NCBI GenBank assembly: GCA_927911745.1
Contig: CAKMQF010000076.1
Coordinates: 1-11,350, forward strand
Reading direction: 5' to 3'
DNA from: an uncultured Gemella sp.
Lineage (GTDB): Bacteria > Bacillota > Bacilli > Staphylococcales > Gemellaceae
Length of the DNA: 11,350 nucleotides
Numbering within the stretch: position 1 is the stretch's first letter; every line of letters begins with the position of its first letter. Below the pieces are notes generated by a model. The model searched no databases and was not told the origin of the DNA. It was given only the letters and a program-made list of their open reading frames with translations. A program made the position numbers and the translations under genes. Below, one piece after another: positions 7,170 to 11,350 of the stretch.

Positions 7170-7979
7170 ATGTTAACTGTACATATAATTTCAGATTCAA
7201 TAGGAAACACTGCGAAGGATGTGGTTGATGCAGCACTTGTGCAGTTTTCCTATGAGAATAAGAAGTATAAAGTACTTAAAAATTCAAATGTTTGTACGAA
7301 AGAAAAAATAGATTGTATTATATCCAATGTAAATGAGGGAGATGTAATTGTTCAAACATTAGTTGATGGTGCTTTAGCAAGCTATGTAAAAGAAAAAGGG
7401 TTAGAAAAAAATATAAAAGTTATAGATCTATTAAGTGAAATGCTTAGTACTTTTGAAGAAAAATTAGGAGTAAAAGCTGAAGGGAATCCTGGTTTAAATA
7501 GAAAGATGGGAGAGGAGTATTTCAAGAGAATAGATGCTTTAGAATTTGCTGTGAAGTATGATGATGGGAAGGATATAAATGGTCTAAAAGAAGCTGATGT
7601 TGTAATTTTAGGTGTATCGAGAACTTCTAAAACACCATTAAGCTTATATTTAGCAAATAGAAATATTAAAGTTATGAATGTTCCTATTATTCAAGACTTG
7701 ATACTTCCAGAACAGCTATATGAAGTAAAAAGAAAAGTAATTGGTTTAACAAATTCAGTAGAACAACTTAATAAGTTGAGGGAAGAAAGATTGAAGACTC
7801 TAGGAGTATCAGGGAATTCGGATTATACTGATGAAATACAAATTTTCGAAGAGTTAGAATATGCTCTAGAGATTATGGAAAAACTTGGATGTCCGATAAT
7901 AGACGTTCAAAATAAAGCTGTTGAGGAGACGGCTGAATTAATAATTGGGATTATGAGAGAAAGAGGCCTAAAGGTTTAA
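7170..7979 (+). CDS. Pyruvate, phosphate dikinase regulatory protein (PSRP, DUF299; YqfL-like)
   Basis: A 269-residue bifunctional kinase/phosphatase. In this family it inactivates PPDK by ADP-dependent phosphorylation of a Thr next to the catalytic His, and reactivates it by phosphate-dependent removal. The N-terminus MLTVHIISDSIGNTAKDV is the family hallmark. The P-loop-like GVSRTSKT is at residues 148-155, followed by PLSLYLANRNIKVMNVPI. Length is normal. The start is one nucleotide after the ccpN-like stop, and its Shine-Dalgarno (GGAGGG, 7159-7164) lies inside the end of that gene, so translation of the two is probably coupled. The predicted target, PPDK, is the next gene, and its Thr-Ser-His site is present, which makes the assignment strong. 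Confidence 0.93.
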   Translation: MLTVHIISDSIGNTAKDVVDAALVQFSYENKKYKVLKNSNVCTKEKIDCIISNVNEGDVIVQTLVDGALASYVKEKGLEKNIKVIDLLSEMLSTFEEKLGVKAEGNPGLNRKMGEEYFKRIDALEFAVKYDDGKDINGLKEADVVILGVSRTSKTPLSLYLANRNIKVMNVPIIQDLILPEQLYEVKRKVIGLTNSVEQLNKLREERLKTLGVSGNSDYTDEIQIFEELEYALEIMEKLGCPIIDVQNKAVEETAELIIGIMRERGLKV

Positions 7980-8040
7980 ACAAAATAATAAGAAGAAATA
8001 GTTATATAAAACAATAATTTGTTTATGGGGGAATTTTACA

Positions 8041-10677
8041 ATGTCAAAAAAATATGTTTATAATTTCAGTGAAGGAAATAAAGATATGAAATCTTTATTA
8101 GGAGGAAAAGGAGCAAACCTTGCAGAGATGAAAGGTTTAGGGATTAGTGTTCCTCCTGGTTTTACTATTACTACAGAAAGTTGTAATAGTTATTATGAAA
8201 ACGGGGAAAGAATTAAACCTGAGATTTTAAAACAGATTAACGAACAACTTCAAATTTTAGAAGAAAATATTGGGAAAAAATTAGGAAGTTTAGAAAATCC
8301 TTTATTGGTGTCTGTTCGTAGTGGTGCAGTATTTTCTATGCCAGGAATGATGGATACTATTTTAAATCTAGGACTAAATGATGAAACTACTATAGCATTG
8401 GCTAAGAAGAATAATAACTATCGTTTTGCTTATGATAGTTATAGAAGATTTATTCAGATGTTCTCAGATGTTGTTATGGATGTAGAAAAATATAAGTTTG
8501 AGGAAGTTTTAACTAGAGTTAAAAATGCTAATGGCTACGAGCAAGATAGTGAATTAAATGAGAAAGATTTATTCAATATTGTTGAAGAGTTTAAGGCAAT
8601 TTATAAAAAAGAAGTAGGTAGAGAGTTTCCTATGAGTGTAAAAGAGCAGCTTATGCTAGCGATTGAAGCTGTTTTTAAATCATGGAATAATAATCGTGCT
8701 AAAGTATATAGAAGACTCCACAATATTAGTGATAAACTTGGTACTGCTGTAAATATTCAAGCTATGGTGTTTGGTAATATGGGAGATAATTGTGGTACTG
8801 GAGTTTCATTTAGTAGAAACCCTGTAACTGGAGAGGATGAACTTTTTGGTGAATATTTAATTAATGCACAAGGGGAAGATGTTGTAGCAGGTATAAGAAC
8901 TCCTAAAAATATTAGTGTCTTAAAAGAGGATATGCCACATTTATATAAAGAGTTTGTTGAAATTTCTAAAAAATTAGAACAACACTATAAAGATATGCAA
9001 GATATTGAGTTTACTATCGAAGATGGAAGGTTGTATATTCTTCAAACAAGAAACGCAAAAAGAACACCAAATGCAGTAGTTGAAGTTGCGGTATCACTAG
9101 CAGAAGAAGGGGTAATTTCTAAAGAAGAAGCGATTCTAAGAGTGGGAACAGAGGAAATTAATAAACTTCTTCATGCTACATTTGAGGAAAAATCATTAAA
9201 AGAAGCTAAACAATTAACTCAAGGATTAGCGGCATCACCTGGAGCAGCAGTCGGCGGTATTTATTTCACAGCACAAGAAGCCGTAGAAGCGGCGAAAACA
9301 AAACCTGTTATTTTAGTAAGAGAAGAAACTTCTCCAGAAGATATTGAAGGTATGATTAGCTCAGAGGCTATTGTAACTTTACGTGGAGGTATGACATCAC
9401 ATGCTGCTGTAGTAGCAAGAGGAATGGGTAAATGTTGTGTCTGTGGTTGCCAAAACATGATTATAAATTATGCTGAAAAAACTCTGAAAATTGCTGGGGT
9501 AACATTACATGAAGGAGATATAATCTCAGTTGATGGAAGCAGTGGTAAAGTATATCTTGGTGAAGTAGATAAAGTTGATGCCAAATTTAGCGATAGATTC
9601 AATAATCTTTTAGGATGGGCTGATGAAATTAGAGAACTTAAAGTACTAGCAAATGCAGATAATGAAACTGACGCTAAAGTTGCTTTTGAGTTTGGAGCTG
9701 AAGGAATAGGATTATGTAGAACAGAGCATATGTTCTTTGAAGAAGATAGAATTAGTCTAGTTAGAAAAATGATTTTAGCAAGTGATACTAATGAGAGAGT
9801 TAGATTCTTAGATAGATTACAACCAATTCAAAGTGAAGATTTCTATAAAATTTTTAAAGAAGCTCAAGGTAAATCTGTTAATATAAGATTATTAGATCCA
9901 CCGCTTCATGAATTCTTACCAAAAGATGAAAATACTGTTAAGCTTATTGCCGAGGAAATAGGTATAAGTGTAAATCAATTAGAAGCGAAAATAGCTAGCA
10001 TTGCAGAATTCAATCCTATGATGGGACATCGTGGTTGTCGACTAGGTATTACATATCCGGAGATTTACTTAATGCAGGCGAAAGCTATTAGTTCAGCAGC
10101 TATTAGAGCTCGTAAAGAAGGTATTGAAGTAAATGTTGAAATTATGATTCCTTTAGTAGGATTAGAAAAAGAGCTTGCAGTGTTACGTGAACAAATCGTT
10201 GAACTTGTGGAAAAAGAAATTCAATTGTACAATGCAGACTTCAAATACAAAGTAGGAACGATGATTGAAATTCCGCGAGCTTGTTTGATCGCTGATAAGA
10301 TTGCAGAACATGCAGATTTCTTCAGTTTCGGTACTAATGACTTAACTCAATTAACATTTGGTTACTCTAGAGATGACGCTGAAAAATTCATTGATATTTA
10401 TAAGAAAAAAAATATCTTAGAGTCAGATCCATTTGTTCATCTTGATGATAGTGGAGTATTAGAACTTATGAAGCTTGCAGTTGAGAAAGCAAAAACTACT
10501 AAACCAAGTATTAAGCTTGGAATTTGTGGAGAACATGGTGGAGATGAAAGATCAATATTACTATGCTCTAAAATAGGACTAGGATATGTATCATGTTCAC
10601 CATATAGGGTAATTATTGCCAGAATTGCAGCAGCTAAAGCAGCTATAAAAAATGTTGAAGCAGCAGTAAATAAATAA
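8041..10677 (+). CDS. ppdK: Pyruvate, phosphate dikinase
   Basis: Cytoplasmic enzyme of 878 residues that interconverts ATP + phosphate + pyruvate with AMP + PPi + PEP. It can work for PEP synthesis or in a PPi-linked glycolysis. The N-terminal ATP-grasp domain shows GGKGANLAEM (21-30) and SVRSGAVFSMPGMMDT (91 onward), then TGVSFSRNPVTGEDELFGEY and ILQTRNAKRTP. The central swivelling domain carries GGMTSHAAVVARGMGKCC with the phosphorylated His454 and the regulatory Thr452 two residues before it. The C-terminal PEP/pyruvate TIM barrel shows GIGLCRTEHMFF, FNPMMGHRGCRLGITYPE, FGTNDLTQLTFGYSRDDAEKF and GICGEHGG with catalytic Cys829. All key residues are present and the length is normal. The start follows GGGGGAA (8027-8033). 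A 61-nt gap separates it from the regulator with no clear promoter or terminator, so it is probably co-transcribed from the ccpN-like promoter. Confidence 0.97.
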   Translation: MSKKYVYNFSEGNKDMKSLLGGKGANLAEMKGLGISVPPGFTITTESCNSYYENGERIKPEILKQINEQLQILEENIGKKLGSLENPLLVSVRSGAVFSMPGMMDTILNLGLNDETTIALAKKNNNYRFAYDSYRRFIQMFSDVVMDVEKYKFEEVLTRVKNANGYEQDSELNEKDLFNIVEEFKAIYKKEVGREFPMSVKEQLMLAIEAVFKSWNNNRAKVYRRLHNISDKLGTAVNIQAMVFGNMGDNCGTGVSFSRNPVTGEDELFGEYLINAQGEDVVAGIRTPKNISVLKEDMPHLYKEFVEISKKLEQHYKDMQDIEFTIEDGRLYILQTRNAKRTPNAVVEVAVSLAEEGVISKEEAILRVGTEEINKLLHATFEEKSLKEAKQLTQGLAASPGAAVGGIYFTAQEAVEAAKTKPVILVREETSPEDIEGMISSEAIVTLRGGMTSHAAVVARGMGKCCVCGCQNMIINYAEKTLKIAGVTLHEGDIISVDGSSGKVYLGEVDKVDAKFSDRFNNLLGWADEIRELKVLANADNETDAKVAFEFGAEGIGLCRTEHMFFEEDRISLVRKMILASDTNERVRFLDRLQPIQSEDFYKIFKEAQGKSVNIRLLDPPLHEFLPKDENTVKLIAEEIGISVNQLEAKIASIAEFNPMMGHRGCRLGITYPEIYLMQAKAISSAAIRARKEGIEVNVEIMIPLVGLEKELAVLREQIVELVEKEIQLYNADFKYKVGTMIEIPRACLIADKIAEHADFFSFGTNDLTQLTFGYSRDDAEKFIDIYKKKNILESDPFVHLDDSGVLELMKLAVEKAKTTKPSIKLGICGEHGGDERSILLCSKIGLGYVSCSPYRVIIARIAAAKAAIKNVEAAVNK

Positions 10678-10688
10678 TATATCTATTG

Positions 10689-10722
10689 AGAAGCTATCAA
10701 AATAAGATAGCTTCTTTATTTA
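10689..10722 (+). terminator. Intrinsic terminator after ppdK
   Basis: A perfect 10-bp stem (10689-10698 with 10706-10715) has a 7-nt loop and is followed by T-rich sequence interrupted by A residues. It starts 12 nt after the ppdK stop. Confidence 0.8.
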
Positions 10723-10746
10723 TGTATATTATACTGAATTTTAAAG

Positions 10747-10752
10747 TATAAT
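10747..10752 (+). promoter_or_regulatory. -10-like box in the flank, pointing into the insertion sequence
   Basis: TATAAT lies within TTTTAAAGTATAATAG. The same 16-base string surrounds the -10 box of the symporter promoter (846-861). No clear -35 box is seen 17-18 bp upstream, so activity is uncertain. It could be the leftover promoter of a gene displaced by the insertion. Confidence 0.3.
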
Positions 10753-10827
10753 AGTAAATTATTTAAATTTAATATTAATTAATAAGTGTAGTGTTACAAT
10801 TGATGTGAGACAAAATATAAAAAAAGA

Positions 10828-10880
10828 AGAGTAAATCCTGTATAATGAAATACGACAAATCAAAAAAAGGAATTTACTCT
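10828..10880 (+). promoter_or_regulatory. Transposase promoter inside a hairpin that can hide its ribosome site
   Basis: AGAGTAAATCC (10828-10838) and GGAATTTACTCT (10869-10880) are inverse complements apart from one bulged base. Between them lies TATAAT (10841-10846). A transcript from this -10 box would start near 10853 and lack the left arm. A transcript reading in from outside would carry both arms and could fold the AAAGGA ribosome site (10866-10871) into the stem. Confidence 0.5.
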
Positions 10881-10881
10881 T

Positions 10882-11350
10882 ATGAAAACTATTATAACAG
10901 AAAACTTACAAAATACACAACGATATATACCTCATACTTTAGAAACAAGATTAGCTGCGGTAAAAACATATAGAAATAAAAACTCTATTAGCTTTATCTG
11001 TAGACGTTACAAAGTTTCTAAAGCATCGTTAATGCGTTGGAATAAAAAAATATGATGGAACTAAAGAATCACTTATGGATAAGTCTCACAAACCACATTC
11101 TCAACATCCAAATGCTCATACCTCAGAAGAATTGGCTTGGATTAAAAATCTAATTAAACGAAATCCTAATATTTCTATGATTGAACTATATGCAAAACTA
11201 AAATTTAATAAAAATTATAACAGACATCCTTGTTCATTATTTAGGATCCTTAGAAAATTAGGTTTCTATAAAGATGCCGAAAAAAAGGCTAAACCTTATA
11301 TACCAAAACCTTATAACACTCCAAAAACTTTAGGAGAAAAATGGCAACTT
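10882..11350 (+). CDS. IS transposase, partial, one-base frameshift (DDE/rve type with N-terminal HTH)
   Basis: The first 57 codons (10882-11052) encode a helix-turn-helix region (TRLAAVKTYRNKNSISFICRRYKVSKASLMRW) and end at TGA 11053-11055. Removing one A from the seven-A run 11044-11050 continues the frame as NKKYDGTKESLMDKSHKPHS, then a second HTH-type stretch (WIKNLIKRNPNISMIELYAKL ... HPCSLFRILRKLGFY) and PKPYNTPKTLGEKWQL at the window edge. In related transposases that point leads into the catalytic core, so the catalytic acidic residues lie beyond the window. It looks like an IS3/IS481-type DDE enzyme, but the exact family cannot be settled from this part. The shift is +1, not the -1 that IS3 elements use by design. 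Confidence 0.75.

Larger units (their letters stand above)
10787..11350 (+). mobile_element. Left part of an insertion sequence, cut by the window end
   Basis: A transposase gene runs to the window edge, with IS-style leader sequence in front of it. The left terminus is placed tentatively at the TGTAGTGTTACAATTGATGT string starting at 10787, which begins with TG as many IS ends do. The right end and target duplication are outside the window, so the boundary is not proven. Confidence 0.5.

Noticed and set aside
6895..7236. Minus-strand ORF of 113 codons across the ccpN-like/PSRP junction
   Set aside because: Opposite to two well-supported genes and without a ribosome site.
8008..8025. Small inverted repeat AAACAA-TAAT-TTGTTT before the ppdK ribosome site
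   Set aside because: Only 6 bp of A/T-rich pairing with no promoter nearby; too weak to call an operator or terminator.
9261..9458. Minus-strand ORF of 65 codons inside ppdK
   Set aside because: It covers the catalytic His region of ppdK on the other strand; a shadow frame.
10678..10881. Possible small gene between ppdK and the transposase
   Set aside because: Beyond the terminator, a -10-like box and the IS leader, the sequence is A+T-rich with frequent stops in the frames I read.
1..11350. CRISPR array, tRNA or rRNA genes
   Set aside because: No regularly spaced repeats, tRNA cloverleaf or rRNA-like sequence was recognised; the only structured RNA is the T-box leader.

Overview
The window is strongly A+T-rich and compact, with Bacillus-type signals: good Shine-Dalgarno sites, TTGNNN-17-TATAAT promoters, a valS T-box leader, hairpin/poly-T terminators and an LPXTG sorting signal. 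It comes from a low-GC Firmicute of the Bacillales. A Gemella-like organism fits, but that genus is an inference from overall impression and was not tested.

Layout, left to right on the + strand: (1) the tail of an unrecognised multi-spanning membrane protein with a Tyr-Pro-Met-rich C-terminus (to 685) and its terminator; (2) a sodium:alanine/glycine symporter of the AGCS family (903-2334) with its own promoter and terminator; (3) a tRNA-Val-responsive T-box leader (about 2460-2717) and valS (2799-5442). Convergent with valS on the - strand is a two-gene unit: a lysine/glutamate-rich helical protein (6299-5700) followed 17 nt later by an unlisted 45-residue ORF (5682-5545). That ORF is almost nothing but an LPNTG sorting signal. 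Two tandem hairpins separate it from valS. Divergent from this unit is a + strand cluster: a CcpN-like HTH/CBS repressor (6551-7168), the PPDK regulatory kinase/phosphatase (7170-7979) and pyruvate phosphate dikinase (8041-10677). The window ends in the left part of an insertion sequence (from about 10787).

The last cluster is a coherent pyruvate/PEP control module. PPDK interconverts pyruvate and PEP, the middle gene switches PPDK on and off by Thr phosphorylation, and the CcpN-like protein is the family that controls gluconeogenic genes. A perfect 15-bp inverted repeat overlaps the -35 region of its promoter and looks like an operator.

Several reading frames are broken by single-base differences in A or T runs: three in the first gene, one in the symporter, one in valS and one in the transposase. 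Each is repaired by adding or removing one base. Because valS is essential and otherwise perfect at 880 residues, base-calling error in homopolymers is the simplest explanation, and I annotate these genes as whole genes with a flagged indel.

I found no evident new multi-gene system. The most unusual items are the orphan LPNTG microprotein with its helical partner gene and the operator-like repeat at the ccpN-like promoter.
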